Part shown: positions 18,179-28,699 of the stretch, piece after piece
Layout: each line of letters begins with the position of its first letter
Numbering within the stretch: the stretch's first letter is position 1
Assembly: GCF_000750635.1 (NCBI RefSeq)
Contig: NZ_CCDM010000002.1
Location: 868,001-932,000 of the forward strand
Length of the DNA: 64,000 bases
Origin: Oceanobacillus jeddahensis
Lineage (GTDB): Bacteria; Bacillota; Bacilli; Bacillales; Amphibacillaceae
Reading direction: 5' to 3'
Translations under genes and position numbers: made by a program
Notes under the pieces: generated by a model
Databases searched by the model: none
What the model was told of the DNA's origin: nothing
The model's input: only the letters and a program-made list of their open reading frames with translations

Positions 18179-18751
18179 ATGACTTTTCTTGATAAAGAAT
18201 ATAGAGAAATCATTACGAAAGCAGTATGTGGTAAAGGTAGAAAATTCACAAAAGATACCCATACGATAACTCCAAGCCATCGTCCGACAAGTATTCTTGG
18301 GTGCTGGGTGATCAATCATTTATACCACGCAAAGAAGAAGTCTGAGGATACTGTCATTATCAGTGGCAGTTATGATATTAATGTATGGTATTCTTACAAT
18401 GATAATACAAAAACAGAGGTTATCACAGAAAGGGTGGAATACACAGATGTTGTTCCGTTATCTGTAAAAGACGATAATTGCATTAATGATGAATATGATA
18501 TTATCGCAAAAGTACTTCAGCAGCCTAATTGCTTAGAATGTATGATTTCAGATAAAGGCGGCAGTATCACTGTTGAAATTGAACGTGAATTTGTCGTTCA
18601 AATAATTGGTGAAACTAAAATCTGTGTAAAAGTGAAGCCAAACTGGAAGAGCGATGACGAAGAAGATGATTTTATGTGGGACCATGAAATGACTAATGAT
18701 GAGGCAGAAGATATTAGACCGGACTTTATCCATCACAAACACAAAGATTAA
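18179..18751 (+). CDS. cotE: Outer spore coat morphogenetic protein CotE
   Basis: A 190-residue protein closely matching Cot[47 protein letters not shown] and [11 protein letters not shown] are all present, followed by the usual acidic tail. CotE directs assembly of the outer spore coat around the forespore. ATG 18179 has GAGGAGG upstream; a longer frame to 18137 lacks such a site. It lies just before mutS, as in B. subtilis. Confidence 0.97.
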   Translation: MTFLDKEYREIITKAVCGKGRKFTKDTHTITPSHRPTSILGCWVINHLYHAKKKSEDTVIISGSYDINVWYSYNDNTKTEVITERVEYTDVVPLSVKDDNCINDEYDIIAKVLQQPNCLECMISDKGGSITVEIEREFVVQIIGETKICVKVKPNWKSDDEEDDFMWDHEMTNDEAEDIRPDFIHHKHKD

Positions 18752-18757
18752 ATTGAT

Positions 18758-18789
18758 ACGAGGGTAAATATTACTCTCGTTTTCTTTTG
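18758..18789 (+). terminator. Terminator after cotE
   Basis: The stem ACGAGGGTA / TACTCTCGT (one G-U) is followed by TTTCTTTT. Confidence 0.85.
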
Positions 18790-18810
18790 TACATCAGGAA
18801 ATGGTAATGC

Positions 18811-18848
18811 GAAACATTCGCTTGCCCTTAAGCGAATGTTTCGTTTTC
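18811..18848 (+). terminator. Second hairpin with T run downstream of cotE
   Basis: A perfect 13-bp stem GAAACATTCGCTT / AAGCGAATGTTTC with a six-base loop, followed by GTTTTCT. It lies 60 bases after cotE and could be a back-up terminator or mark the left edge of the element that follows. Confidence 0.7.
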
Positions 18849-18871
18849 TAACGATAAGAAATTTAAGGAAA

Positions 18872-18956
18872 AAGTGCGTTGAATACAATATCCTTGTATC
18901 GACGTAGGTCACATGGCGTGACCGTTCTTAGTCGATGAAAGTGTAAAAAAGCACTT
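18872..18956. other. Possible structured element between cotE and mutS (family 3)
   Basis: Three nested helices can be drawn: AAGTGC/GCACTT (18872-18877, 18951-18956), ATCGAC/GTCGAT (18898-18903, 18931-18936) and GGTCAC/GTGACC (18907-18912, 18918-18923). ATACAA/TTGTAT (18883-18888, 18894-18899) competes with the second helix. A related sequence occurs at 33730-33758. The rest of the gap (18957-19265) has an extended -10 TGCTATAAT at 19071-19079, a possible mutS promoter, and no gene. Confidence 0.4.
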
Positions 18957-19265
18957 CGGTAGCATGAATATTTGCAGTCCAGCCTCATTCCTAACTAGGG
19001 GATTCGCCGAAAGACCTGTTAAATACCAAGTTTTCTTTAAAACAGGATAAAGCAAGATTGCTTAATAATATGCTATAATGGAATTAAATTCATCTTAAAG
19101 TTTATTTAAAAACTATGTGAGAATATAGTACAAAAACATCAGAAGGCGAAAGTTTTTCTTTCTGCTATGTGTCTAGGCTAGAAATACTCGCCCAAACCAA
19201 AAATATGGAAATGCAATTAATAGGAATAATACAGATAATTTTATTAAGCTGGAGGAAATTTTTTC

Positions 19266-21863
19266 ATGAGCAAATTAACACCAATGATGCAGCAATACAT
19301 AGAAATAAAATCACAATATAAGGATGCTTTTTTATTTTACCGGCTCGGCGATTTTTATGAGTTGTTTTATGATGATGCAACAAAGGCTGCGCAGGAATTA
19401 GAGATCACTCTAACCAAGCGGGCTGGAGGAAATGATCCAATCCCGATGTGCGGTGTCCCTTATCATTCTGCCGAAAATTATATAAAGGTATTAATTGATA
19501 AAGGGTATAAGGTAGCCATTTGCGAACAAGTCGAAGACCCCAAGACAGCTAAAGGTGTGGTCAAACGCGAAGTGGTCCAAATGATTACACCAGGTACGGT
19601 TATGGAAAGTAACATGTTGGTTGAGGGAGAAAACAATTATATTGGCAGTTTGTCTCATTTTGAAGATGGTTCCTTTGTCATTGCTTATAACGATTTATCC
19701 ACTGGTGAGAACCGTCTTGCTTTAATGGACGATGGCTGGGATAGTGTGATTCATGAATTTTATCATCAGCCAGTAAAGGAAATTGTCATTTCCTCTAGTC
19801 TGCCTGAAGAAATGCAAACAAACCTCCGGGAGCGATTGCACGTTACGTTATCGTATCAGGACGAAGTAAATTTTAATGCAGAATTTCGTGATTTAAGTGA
19901 GAACTTAACGGATGAGCGTTTAATGAAAGCATTTAGTAGATTGTTGAATTATATTCAAAACACCCAAAAGCGTTCCTTAGATCATTTACAGCCTGCAGAA
20001 GTGATTGAATTAAAACAATATATGAGCCTGGATATGTATTCCAAACGTAATTTAGAGCTAACAGAGTCCATCATGAAAAAGTCAAAACATGGCAGCTTAT
20101 TATGGGTGCTGGATAAAACAGTGACAGCTATGGGAGCAAGAATGCTGAAAAAATGGTTGGAGCGGCCTTTGTTAAATCAAGTTAAAATAAATCAACGTTT
20201 AGAAGTTGTCGAAACATTTTTGGATGCTTTTATGGAACGGGAAAATCTACGGGAAAATTTAAAATCCGTTTATGATTTAGAACGTTTATCTGGAAGAATT
20301 GCTTTTGGAAATGTCAATGCGAGAGATTTAATTCAATTAAAACAATCTCTGCAGCAAATCCCAGTGATTAAAGAGACGCTTGGGAAGCTTGACATTCCTG
20401 AAGTAAGAGAACTGACAGATGTTTTAATCTATCCAGATTATATCGTTGACCTTCTGGAAAACAGTTTAGTAGAAGAACCACCGATTTCTATCAAAGAAGG
20501 GGCTTTAATTAAAGAAGGCTATCATGAAGAATTAGATAAATATCGCGATGCTTCTAAAAACGGAAAACAATGGATTGCCTCTTTAGAACAACAAGAGCGG
20601 GAAGTTACTGGAATTAAGTCACTTAAAATAGGATATAACCGTGTATTTGGCTATTATATTGAAGTGACTAGACCAAACCTACCTTTGTTGAAAGATGACC
20701 GCTATGAAAGGAAACAAACGTTAACAAACGCAGAGCGCTTTATCACCCCGGAATTAAAAGAAAAAGAAACCCTTATTTTAGAGGCGGATGAGAAAAGTGT
20801 GGACCTGGAATATGACTTATTTATTAAAATTAGAGAGCGAATAAAGCAAGATATTCCAGTAATTCAACAGCTCGCACAAATCGTCAGTGAAATAGATGTA
20901 TTACAAGGATTTGCGACGATAAGTGAAGCAAATAATTATAAACGCCCAAGTTTCCAAGAAGGTGTTTTCTCTGTAGAAGGAGGGCGGCATCCAGTTGTCG
21001 AGCAGGTAATGAAAAACGGCACTTATGTACCGAATGATGCCCAACTAGATGATAATCAGCAAATGCTGCTTATCACTGGTCCGAATATGTCTGGTAAAAG
21101 TACTTATATGCGGCAGGTAGCTCTGATTGCAATTATGGGACAAACGGGCTGCTTTATCCCGGCTGAATCGGGAATATTGCCAGTTTTTGACCAGATTTTC
21201 ACCCGAATCGGTGCAGCGGATGATTTGGTGTCCGGTCAAAGTACTTTTATGGTGGAGATGCTTGAAGCTAGACACGCTATTCAAAATGCTACTGCCAACA
21301 GTCTGATTTTATTAGATGAGATTGGGCGTGGAACAAGTACGTACGATGGAATGGCTTTAGCTCAAGCGATTGTAGAATACATTCATGACCATATTCATGC
21401 TAAAACCCTTTTTTCAACCCATTATCATGAGTTGACAGCATTAGAAACCTCTTTAAAACACTTAAAAAATATCCACGTCCGGGCAGAAGAACATGAAGGA
21501 AATGTTGTTTTTCTCCATCAAATTAAAGATGGAGCAGCTGACCAGAGTTACGGAATTCATGTAGCTAAATTAGCTGATTTACCAGATGAATTAATTAGCC
21601 GTGCTTCTGTTATTTTGGAGGGGTTTGAAAAAAGTAATGAAACAGAAACTCAAAAAGAAGCAGCTCCTTCACTGGAACCAGAAGAAACCGAGTCAGCTCA
21701 ACTATCTTTTTTTGTGGAAGAGAATAAAGAAGCAACAAAGCCGGTAAAGCTAGATAATAAGGATAATGCAGTTCTAGAGGAACTTAAAAGTTTAAATATA
21801 TTAGAAATGAATCCATTAGAAGCCATGAATGAATTATATCGCCTGCAGAAGAAAATGAAGTAG
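19266..21863 (+). CDS. mutS: DNA mismatch repair protein MutS
   Basis: An 865-residue MutS. The mismatch-recognition segment [15 protein letters not shown] contains the conserved Phe-x-Glu type region, followed by connector, core and clamp domains. The ABC-type ATPase has Walker [12 protein letters not shown] at about residues 603-613, and [13 protein letters not shown] and [14 protein letters not shown]. The start ATG has GGAGGAAATT before it. It recognises mispairs and recruits MutL, encoded 22 bases downstream. Confidence 0.99.
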   Translation: MSKLTPMMQQYIEIKSQYKDAFLFYRLGDFYELFYDDATKAAQELEITLTKRAGGNDPIPMCGVPYHSAENYIKVLIDKGYKVAICEQVEDPKTAKGVVKREVVQMITPGTVMESNMLVEGENNYIGSLSHFEDGSFVIAYNDLSTGENRLALMDDGWDSVIHEFYHQPVKEIVISSSLPEEMQTNLRERLHVTLSYQDEVNFNAEFRDLSENLTDERLMKAFSRLLNYIQNTQKRSLDHLQPAEVIELKQYMSLDMYSKRNLELTESIMKKSKHGSLLWVLDKTVTAMGARMLKKWLERPLLNQVKINQRLEVVETFLDAFMERENLRENLKSVYDLERLSGRIAFGNVNARDLIQLKQSLQQIPVIKETLGKLDIPEVRELTDVLIYPDYIVDLLENSLVEEPPISIKEGALIKEGYHEELDKYRDASKNGKQWIASLEQQEREVTGIKSLKIGYNRVFGYYIEVTRPNLPLLKDDRYERKQTLTNAERFITPELKEKETLILEADEKSVDLEYDLFIKIRERIKQDIPVIQQLAQIVSEIDVLQGFATISEANNYKRPSFQEGVFSVEGGRHPVVEQVMKNGTYVPNDAQLDDNQQMLLITGPNMSGKSTYMRQVALIAIMGQTGCFIPAESGILPVFDQIFTRIGAADDLVSGQSTFMVEMLEARHAIQNATANSLILLDEIGRGTSTYDGMALAQAIVEYIHDHIHAKTLFSTHYHELTALETSLKHLKNIHVRAEEHEGNVVFLHQIKDGAADQSYGIHVAKLADLPDELISRASVILEGFEKSNETETQKEAAPSLEPEETESAQLSFFVEENKEATKPVKLDNKDNAVLEELKSLNILEMNPLEAMNELYRLQKKMK

Positions 21864-21885
21864 TAAGTAAGAGGAAGGTGATAAC

Positions 21886-23763
21886 ATGCCAATTATGCAA
21901 ATGCCGGATAGTTTGGCAAATAAAATTGCAGCAGGAGAAGTGGTAGAACGTCCTGCTTCGGTTGTAAAAGAAATCATTGAAAATAGCATTGATGCAGGCG
22001 CTACATGGATACGAATCGATGTACATGAAGCCGGATTATCGGAAATGCGTATTGTCGATAATGGCTCCGGTATTGCTGCAGAGGATGTGGAGAAGGCTTT
22101 CTTGCCACATGCGACAAGTAAAATAAGTACAGAGACAGATTTATTTCATGTAAAAACACTTGGTTTTCGCGGCGAAGCGTTGGCTAGTATTGCTTCTGTA
22201 AGCAAGCTATCAATTCATACGTCTGAAGGAGACGCTGCAGGTGTGTCACTTGAACTAGAGGGTGGAAAAGTTGTAAAAAGAGGCAAGAGTGATGCCCGTC
22301 AAGGTACGGAGATTATTGTCAGGGATTTATTTTATAATACACCGGCACGTTTGAAATATATGAAGAGCCTGCATACGGAACTAGGCCATATATCAGATGT
22401 TTTGAACCGGATGGCATTAGCGCACCCGGAAATTCGGATAGAAGCAACTCATAATGGCAAAGGGCTTTTAAAAACATCTGGAAATAAGGATATGCTGCAG
22501 GTGATCTCACAAGTATATGGGATGAGTGTAGCCAAACAAATGTCGCCAGTTGAATATAAGACATTGGATTTTACCATTACTGGATATATTGCAAAGCCGG
22601 AAGTAACAAGAGCATCCAGAAACTATATGTCTACAATTATTAATGGCAGATTTGTCCGTAATATTGCTTTAAACAAAGCGATTATAGAAGGGTATCATAC
22701 GCTGCTGCCAATTGGTCGTTCACCGATTGTGGTGCTTTCTATTGAGATGGATTCGATTCTTGTTGATGTAAATGTGCACCCTGCTAAGCTGGAGGTCCGC
22801 TTCAGTAAAGAAAAAGAGCTATATGCGGCTGTCAGAGATATGATTCAGTCTCATTTCAGGAAGATGACACTTATTCCAGAGGTAACAAAAAAGCCAGAGC
22901 CTAAAGAAAAATCAGAACAGCATGCATTTCAATTTGACACGGAGCCTGCTCATCCGTTTCAAGATAAAGGTAGAGAGTTTGAAAACTCCCAGCAGGTTAT
23001 CAAGGAAGAAAATCCATTTCAAAAAGAAGAACCGATCTTTCTTCGAGAAGAGAATAAGGGCATAGAGACGAATAGCGAAGAACGAGGGGCAATCGTCAAT
23101 CAGGAAGAGAGAGTACCTGAGGAGCCTTTAAAAGACGTCTCAACCTCTCTTCAAACAGGAGAAAAAGTTGAACAGCCGCCGCGGGTGCCGATGATGTATC
23201 CAATTGGCCAGTTGCAGGGAACGTATATTATGGCACAAAATGAAAACGGCTTGTACATGGTCGATCAACATGCTGCCCAGGAACGGGTCAAATATGAATT
23301 TTTTAAACGAAAGCTTGGAAAGCCAATTAATGAATCACAGGAACTTTTAATACCGATGACCTTTGACTTTTCCAAAAAAGAAGCTATCTTTATTGAAGAA
23401 GCGAAGGATACGCTAGAAAAAGCCGGGTTATTTTTTGAACCCTTTGGCAATCAGACATATATCATACGTTCTCATCCAACCTGGTTCCCAGCCGGTTTTG
23501 AAGAAGAAATTATTAGAGAAATGGTAGATCAATTTATTCAGGAATCCACGGTTAATGTAGAAAAAATACGTGAAGAAGCAGCGATACTAATGTCTTGTAA
23601 AAGGTCGATAAAAGCCAATCATTATCTAACTAGTGAGGAAATGTTTCAGCTGCTTGAAGATTTGCGAAGTACAACAGACCCATTCACTTGTCCGCATGGA
23701 AGACCGATTATTGTTCATTTTTCTACCTATGAATTAGAAAAGATGTTTAAGCGTATTATGTAG
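21886..23763 (+). CDS. mutL: DNA mismatch repair protein MutL
   Basis: A 625-residue MutL with the GHKL ATPase half ([48 protein letters not shown]), a variable acidic linker (about 320-430) and a C-terminal endonuclease domain. The endonuclease motif [12 protein letters not shown] near residue 459 shows it is the nicking type found in bacteria without MutH. It is separated from mutS by 22 bases with AGAGGAAGGTG as ribosome site, so the two form an operon. Confidence 0.98.
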   Translation: MPIMQMPDSLANKIAAGEVVERPASVVKEIIENSIDAGATWIRIDVHEAGLSEMRIVDNGSGIAAEDVEKAFLPHATSKISTETDLFHVKTLGFRGEALASIASVSKLSIHTSEGDAAGVSLELEGGKVVKRGKSDARQGTEIIVRDLFYNTPARLKYMKSLHTELGHISDVLNRMALAHPEIRIEATHNGKGLLKTSGNKDMLQVISQVYGMSVAKQMSPVEYKTLDFTITGYIAKPEVTRASRNYMSTIINGRFVRNIALNKAIIEGYHTLLPIGRSPIVVLSIEMDSILVDVNVHPAKLEVRFSKEKELYAAVRDMIQSHFRKMTLIPEVTKKPEPKEKSEQHAFQFDTEPAHPFQDKGREFENSQQVIKEENPFQKEEPIFLREENKGIETNSEERGAIVNQEERVPEEPLKDVSTSLQTGEKVEQPPRVPMMYPIGQLQGTYIMAQNENGLYMVDQHAAQERVKYEFFKRKLGKPINESQELLIPMTFDFSKKEAIFIEEAKDTLEKAGLFFEPFGNQTYIIRSHPTWFPAGFEEEIIREMVDQFIQESTVNVEKIREEAAILMSCKRSIKANHYLTSEEMFQLLEDLRSTTDPFTCPHGRPIIVHFSTYELEKMFKRIM

Positions 23764-23805
23764 GTAGAGTGAACACAAAAAAATTTGAAGTTGAGGAATA
23801 GGTAA

Positions 23806-24738
23806 ATGAAGAAAAAAGTAGTTTCTATCGTAGGACCAACAGCAGTCGGAAAGACAGCATTAGGAATTGCTGCCGCAAAAAAGTTCCAAGGGGAAATTAT
23901 CAGCGGTGATTCGACACAAGTATATAAAGGGATGGATATTGGCACAGCAAAGGTAACATCAGAAGAAACAGAAGGTATTCCTCATCATATGATTGATATT
24001 ATCCATCCGGATAGAGCTTTCTCTGTGGCAGACTTCCAGGAGCATGTAAAATACCATATTGATTCTATTCACGAGCGTGGCAATCTGCCTATTATCGTTG
24101 GTGGAAGTGGATTGTATATTCAATCTGTATTATTTGATTATCATTTTTCGAATCAGCGCCGTGATGAGGAAATCACTAATAAGTTATTTCAGCAAATTGA
24201 AACAGAAGGATCAGAAAAGCTTTATGAGCGCTTGAAACAGGTTGATCCAGAACAAGCTAAGAAAGTTCATCCGAATAATCATCGTCGTCTTGTACGCGCG
24301 TTAGAAGTTTATGAAATGACTGGGCTGACCATGACAGCATATCAGAAAGAGCAGCAAGTAGAATCACCTTATGATCCATTTATTATTGGATTAGATATGG
24401 AGCGGCCAATATTATATGACCGGATTAACCGGCGTGTGGATCAAATGGTCGAGGAAGGCTTGATCGACGAGGTCCAATCTCTTATTGCTAAAGGTTATAA
24501 GGACTGTCAGTCGATGCATGCAATTGGTTATAAGGAAATAGTTGCTTATTTGGATAATCGCTTATCACAAGATGATGCTATCCAAGCGGTAAAGCAAAAT
24601 TCACGCAAGTATGCAAAAAGACAACTCACATGGTTCCGGAATAAACTGGATGTACACTGGTATCAGCTTACAGAAAAAGAAGCTGCACAACAAATGAAAT
24701 TAATTTTAAATGATTTAGCAGGATTTTTACAAGAATAA
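23806..24738 (+). CDS. miaA: tRNA dimethylallyltransferase MiaA
   Basis: A 310-residue enzyme that transfers the dimethylallyl group to A37 of tRNAs reading UNN codons, giving the substrate for MiaB. The P-loop GPTAVGKT is at residues 10-17; ISGDSTQVYKGMDIGTAK and GGSGLYIQSVLFDY are family signatures. It follows mutL by 42 bases and precedes hfq, the conserved mutL-miaA-hfq order. Confidence 0.97.
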   Translation: MKKKVVSIVGPTAVGKTALGIAAAKKFQGEIISGDSTQVYKGMDIGTAKVTSEETEGIPHHMIDIIHPDRAFSVADFQEHVKYHIDSIHERGNLPIIVGGSGLYIQSVLFDYHFSNQRRDEEITNKLFQQIETEGSEKLYERLKQVDPEQAKKVHPNNHRRLVRALEVYEMTGLTMTAYQKEQQVESPYDPFIIGLDMERPILYDRINRRVDQMVEEGLIDEVQSLIAKGYKDCQSMHAIGYKEIVAYLDNRLSQDDAIQAVKQNSRKYAKRQLTWFRNKLDVHWYQLTEKEAAQQMKLILNDLAGFLQE

Positions 24739-24781
24739 ATAGAATAAAGATGTATAGATAGAAAAGAGGAGGAACTTATAT

Positions 24782-25006
24782 ATGGCCCAATCCGTCAATA
24801 TTCAAGATCAGTATTTGAATCAACTGCGCAAGAATCATATTTTTGTAACGGTTTTTTTAACGAATGGTTTTCAATTACGAGGAACGGTAAAAGCATTTGA
24901 TAACTTTACGGTATTGCTGGAAACAGATGGGAAACAACAACTTATTTTTAAACACGCTATTTCTACATTCTCACCTACAAAGAATGTGGAGATTGAAAAA
25001 GAATAG
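24782..25006 (+). CDS. hfq: RNA-binding protein Hfq
   Basis: A 74-residue Sm-like protein with Sm1 ([27 protein letters not shown]) and Sm2 ([13 protein letters not shown], with the usual KHA in place of the E. coli YKHA). It forms a hexamer on A- and U-rich RNA; in Bacillaceae its role in sRNA control is limited. AGAGGAGGAAC precedes the ATG. It ends the mutS-mutL-miaA-hfq operon, closed by a terminator. Confidence 0.96.
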   Translation: MAQSVNIQDQYLNQLRKNHIFVTVFLTNGFQLRGTVKAFDNFTVLLETDGKQQLIFKHAISTFSPTKNVEIEKE

Positions 25007-25022
25007 AGAAGGAATAGAAAGG

Positions 25023-25055
25023 AAGAGAGAGGCTTGATGGAGCTTCTCTCTTTTT
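25023..25055 (+). terminator. Terminator after hfq
   Basis: An 11-bp stem with one mismatch (25023-25033 with 25042-25052) is followed by TTTTTC. Confidence 0.85.
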
Positions 25056-25275
25056 CGTATGTTATCTACTCACAATTTAAATTCTAATTAAAGTGAATCA
25101 AGCTATTAATTCATTAATGAAGCAGTAAATGTTTTTAGTTTCTCCTTGTAATTCATCAAAACAGAAACTTTTTGATAGTTACGGTAGTTTTATCATTGTC
25201 ATTAAATCGAGTAGATCGAATTCAAAAAAAGGAGAGGAATCCATTTTGTTTTGTTCATCTAAATCAGTGAAAAAT

Positions 25276-25568
25276 TTATCACGGGGAAGCGCCCGTAAAA
25301 CTCCCGCCTCAAAATAAAAAGCGAAAATAAATTAATTTAGGCGGGAGATAACGGGCGCTACCTCCCTGAATCACTTAGGCTAATTCAGTGGGAGAATGAA
25401 GGAAGCAGACTAGGTTCGTGACGTCCTGGGACTGGGGCTGCGATTACTCGCCCCATCGAAAACCGTTGTCGCAACGTCTGCACTAGCACATCCTGGGACT
25501 GCGGTTACTCGTCCCATCGTAAAGAGTTGTGCGTCGAAAAACTCCCACTGAATGAAGTTTCGTTTTAT
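25276..25568 (+). repeat. Modular intergenic repeat family 1, copy C (longest uninterrupted)
   Basis: It starts TTATCACGGGGAAGCG and ends GAAGTTTCGTTTTAT. It has the CTCCCGCCT / AGGCGGGAG stem and the 11-bp arm CTCCCACTGAA pairing with TTCAGTGGGAG. It has two GATTACTCG(C/T)CCCATCG modules separated by a stretch, about 25463-25490, that the other full copies lack. It sits at the point where conserved gene order breaks after hfq. The flanks 25056-25275 and 25569-25716 show no gene. Confidence 0.9.
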
Positions 25569-25716
25569 GACCGCAATATCTTAAACCTTTGTACTCAAGA
25601 ACGAAGAGATACAAATACAAGCATGTATCTAATGCAAACAAGTTAGAATTTGATACAATAAAAATACTAACCAATTGCGGAGTTATATTGAATAGTATGA
25701 ATAGGGGGGTCTGAAC

Positions 25717-26388
25717 TTGAATCCTTGGATTATTAGCATTTTAGCAAGTATCATAGGTTCGGTTATCTATTATTTATTATACAAAATAGCAGTGAAACTT
25801 TTTGGGAGAAGTGAGTATAATAAACGAGTAAAAGAAGCTAATCATCAATTGGTGGCAGTACTAAGGAATTTAATTTCTGAAGGTGCTATTCCAAGTAATC
25901 AAATAATAAAAGCTTTAATAACATCATATTCAAGAAGTTATAGTATTAAAATTAGTGATATGTATTCTGTGATAGATGTCAAAGAGGAATTAATCAAAGA
26001 ATTATTTGAAACAAGCTTTATTGATGTGGATAGAAAATTAGAATTATCTAGAGCACTTTTTGATGATAGTAATGTAGAATATGAAAAAGTTCAAGAATCA
26101 AGTGAACATTATGTTTCTAAGGATACTTATATACCAGAACAAAAAAAAGAAGTAGGAAGTATTGCTCCATTAATTCAATTTTTGATTATGTTTATAAGCA
26201 TAGGGTTTACAGTATTTATCTATATAGCAATTCTACTAAGAAATTTTGGTTCAAATTTACAAATTAAGGATATTTTACTTCCGTTAATACCATTGTATAT
26301 TATTTTAATTGCTTTTTTTCTATTTTTAAATGCAGCAAAATCTAATCGTGAGCGTGAAAAGATAACTTTAAAACACGATAATAAGTAA
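25717..26388 (+). CDS. Orphan membrane protein of unknown function
   Basis: A 223-residue protein that I do not recognise. There is one membrane helix at the N-terminus (about 4-26), a charged soluble middle of about 115 residues (EYNKRVKEANHQLVAVLRNLI and onward), then two hydrophobic helices near 149-172 and 181-203 and a basic tail. The start is TTG 25717 after GGGGGGT. The gene is more AT-rich than its neighbours, lies alone between a repeat and a terminator, and breaks the conserved order. These signs suggest acquired DNA, but no mobility gene is present. Confidence 0.7.
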   Translation: MNPWIISILASIIGSVIYYLLYKIAVKLFGRSEYNKRVKEANHQLVAVLRNLISEGAIPSNQIIKALITSYSRSYSIKISDMYSVIDVKEELIKELFETSFIDVDRKLELSRALFDDSNVEYEKVQESSEHYVSKDTYIPEQKKEVGSIAPLIQFLIMFISIGFTVFIYIAILLRNFGSNLQIKDILLPLIPLYIILIAFFLFLNAAKSNREREKITLKHDNK

Positions 26389-26403
26389 GTTCAATTCGTT
26401 AAC

Positions 26404-26453
26404 AAAAGGACATCAAATAATGCATAAAGTGTTGTTTGATATCCTTTTTATTT
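26404..26453 (+). terminator. Terminator after the orphan membrane protein
   Basis: The 14-bp stem AAAAGGACATCAAA / TTTGATATCCTTTT has one G-U pair, followed by TATTTAT. Confidence 0.85.
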
Positions 26454-26617
26454 ATAAGAAGAACGGGAAGCTGTTATCCTTACCTCCCATAAATGAATGG
26501 TAAGCTAAGAGAATAATATAGAAAATTAGATTATACTATTAATGAACGCATGAGTTTTTGAATCTAAAATAACATCAATTTTTTAGATTTTCATTATCTT
26601 GTTATATATGAATGAAA

Positions 26618-26650
26618 ACGTCCCAAGTGATTAGTACTCACCTGGGACGT
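26618..26650 (-). terminator. Terminator of sigK
   Basis: The 13-bp stem ACGTCCCAAGTGA / TCACCTGGGACGT (one G-U) is followed on the - strand by TTTTCATT. It lies 84 bases past the sigK stop. The rest of the gap is AT-rich without a gene. Confidence 0.8.
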
Positions 26651-26733
26651 TATTAAGCCGAGTTAGTTATTTTGAATATACGTTTGGATTTTTAGTTATA
26701 AAGAAATAACTACTCTCTTTTTTAATCATACAT

Positions 26734-27441
26734 TTACAACGAAGGGTGCTCATTTCGGTAATACTCATGAAATACTTTCATCAATGCACGTTTCTCAATC
26801 CGTGATACATAGCTTCTAGAGATATTTAATTTCTTTGCAATTTCCCGCTGTGTCATTTCCTCCTGATCATTTAAACCGTAACGGTACACAATTACTTCCC
26901 GTTCCCGGCTGTCTAAGATGGAAAAATACTGTTCAATCTTAGAAATCTCCATATTTAATTGAATATACTCAATTACATTTTCATTTTCAGCTTCTAATAT
27001 ATCAATTAAGCTAATTTCATTTCCTTCTTTATCCTGGCCAATCGGATCATGCAGGGAGACATCTTTTTTGACTTTCTTGAGAGCTCTTAAGTGCATCAGA
27101 ATTTCATTCTCAACGCAGCGAGCCGCATATGTGGCCAGTTTTGTTCCTTTTCCGGTAGAAAAGCTCTCCACACCTTTAATTAAACCAATCGTCCCAATAG
27201 AAATTAAATCTTCCATGTCTTCGCCGGTATTTTCAAATTTTTTGACTAGATGGGCTACGAGACGCAAATTATGTTCAATCAATTTGTTTCTGGCTTCTTC
27301 ATCTCCTTCCTGCATCAATTGGATGTATTTTGCTTCTTCCTTAGGGGATAGTGGCTGGGGGAAAGACTGGTTCTTTACATAAGAAACAAAAAATAAAGCT
27401 TCTTTAATAAATAGTCCAAGTGCAGATAAAACAACAGACAA
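26734..27441 (-). CDS. sigK: Sporulation sigma factor SigK (uninterrupted, pro-form)
   Basis: A 235-residue late mother-cell sigma factor. The first 20 or so residues are the hydrophobic pro-sequence removed by SpoIVFB; mature protein would start near [12 protein letters not shown]. Region 2 ([53 protein letters not shown]) and region 4 ([25 protein letters not shown]) are complete. The start is TTG after GGAGGTGAT. The gene is in one piece, so there is no skin-type element at the site where B. subtilis 168 carries one. CotE encoded in the window is a mother-cell product of the same programme. Confidence 0.97.
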   Translation of the reverse strand: MSVVLSALGLFIKEALFFVSYVKNQSFPQPLSPKEEAKYIQLMQEGDEEARNKLIEHNLRLVAHLVKKFENTGEDMEDLISIGTIGLIKGVESFSTGKGTKLATYAARCVENEILMHLRALKKVKKDVSLHDPIGQDKEGNEISLIDILEAENENVIEYIQLNMEISKIEQYFSILDSREREVIVYRYGLNDQEEMTQREIAKKLNISRSYVSRIEKRALMKVFHEYYRNEHPSL

Positions 27442-27538
27442 ATCCCATCACCTCCAAGAGTCAGCACCTTTAAACCTTCTAGGTAATTGCCTATAGCCTA
27501 ATCTTATGTATGGAAGGAAGAAAACGTGTCTGTCCATA

Positions 27539-27586
27539 TAAAAAGCTCCAATTTAATTCGTAAATAGCACGAATTAAATTGGAGCT
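27539..27586 (-). terminator. Terminator of the mrp operon
   Basis: A perfect 17-bp stem (27544-27560 with 27570-27586) is followed on the - strand by CTTTTTAT. It separates mrpG from sigK. Confidence 0.93.
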
Positions 27587-27596
27587 AGTGTTTCAT

Positions 27597-27947
27597 TTAT
27601 TTTGATTGGTTTCGATCCATTTCGTACATCTCTTTTAAATCATCCGTTATCGAATTCTTGTCAAGCTTTACGCCGTTACGGTAAGCTGATCTCGTTACCA
27701 TTAGACTGGCTACTGGTGCTGTCAGGAATAAGAACAGAATAGCTAATAATACTTTTGCATTCATTTCACCTTGGCTTATAAAGTGAATAAATACAGCAAG
27801 CATAATAAAAATAACACCTAAAGTCGCACTTTTACCAGAAGCATGCGCACGGCTATAAATATCCTTTAACCGAAGTATACCAATGGCACTCACTACGGCA
27901 AAGAATACACCAATGACAACAAAGACAGCTACAAGTACTTCAATCAT
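27597..27947 (-). CDS. mrpG: Na+/H+ antiporter subunit MrpG
   Basis: A small membrane subunit of about 116 residues with three helices. The family stretches IGILRLKDIYSRAHASGKSATLGV and FLFLTAPVASLMVTRSAYRNG are present. I favour the ATG at 27947, which matches known MrpG N-termini; a TTG at 27965, with AGAGGTG touching it, would add six residues. It overlaps mrpF and is the last gene of the operon. Confidence 0.93.
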   Translation of the reverse strand: MIEVLVAVFVVIGVFFAVVSAIGILRLKDIYSRAHASGKSATLGVIFIMLAVFIHFISQGEMNAKVLLAILFLFLTAPVASLMVTRSAYRNGVKLDKNSITDDLKEMYEMDRNQSK

Positions 27948-28218
27948 CGCGGTCAATGACAACACCTCTTTCCAGGAATTTTGAAAGGGTCAAGGTCCCG
28001 ACAAATCCCAAAATAGTCAGTACTAGAACAATGTCAGAGAACACGGATGTGTCTTGTAAAATCATTAATATCCCGATAAATCCAACAAGTAGAACACCAA
28101 TAGCGTCCAATGCCAGAATTCTATCCTGTGTGGACGGACCAATCATCACACGGATAAACAATAAAACAAGGGCGACGGAGAGTGCACTTAATGCAATAAT
28201 CATAATTGTATCAAACAT
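27940..28218 (-). CDS. mrpF: Na+/H+ antiporter subunit MrpF
   Basis: A 92-residue subunit with three membrane helices and the conserved IRVMIGPSTQDRILALDAI. It shares one base with the mrpE stop (TAATG) and overlaps mrpG. It is required for the hetero-oligomeric antiporter. Confidence 0.94.
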   Translation of the reverse strand: MFDTIMIIALSALSVALVLLFIRVMIGPSTQDRILALDAIGVLLVGFIGILMILQDTSVFSDIVLVLTILGFVGTLTLSKFLERGVVIDRDD

Positions 28219-28694
28219 TATTTCGTCACCTCCATAATTGCTTTTTCAAAAGAGTCCTGAATATCTTTGATCATGGCTTCTTTATCTGGTACATCGATCG
28301 AATGGACATAAATGGTTTTACTGTCATCTGAGAAGTCCATGGAAATCGTTCCTGGAGTCAGGGTGATCAACGCTGCCAGCATAGAGATTTCAAAGTCTGA
28401 TTCTAAGCGTGTTCGGACAGCAACAATTCCAGGCTGGTGATCTTGTTTTGGATTAAGTACTACTTTCACAACATCAATATTTGCTTTAATTAATTCAATC
28501 ATAAATAGATAAATTAATTTCAGAATAGCCCAGACTCTTTTTAAATAGAAATCAAACTTTAGGAAACGCCGTATAACGATTAAGATTAAAATTCCAATGA
28601 AATAACCGGAAAGAAAACTTACGAATGTATACTCGTTTTGTAAAAACATCCAGAGTATCGCAATCAAAACGTTTATTAATATTTGAAAAGGCAT
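28218..28694 (-). CDS. mrpE: Na+/H+ antiporter subunit MrpE
   Basis: A 158-residue subunit with two to three N-terminal hydrophobic segments and a cytoplasmic C-terminal domain (ALITLTPGTISMDFSDDSKTIYVHSIDV is the family signature). It starts five bases after mrpD ends and overlaps mrpF by one base. It lies on the proton and sodium pathway side of the complex, away from the complex I-like subunits. Confidence 0.94.
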   Translation of the reverse strand: MPFQILINVLIAILWMFLQNEYTFVSFLSGYFIGILILIVIRRFLKFDFYLKRVWAILKLIYLFMIELIKANIDVVKVVLNPKQDHQPGIVAVRTRLESDFEISMLAALITLTPGTISMDFSDDSKTIYVHSIDVPDKEAMIKDIQDSFEKAIMEVTK

Positions 28695-28699
28695 AGCAA

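Noticed and set aside
25129..25317. A 62-codon + strand frame after hfq
   Set aside because: It runs into repeat copy C, lacks a ribosome site and shows no protein pattern.
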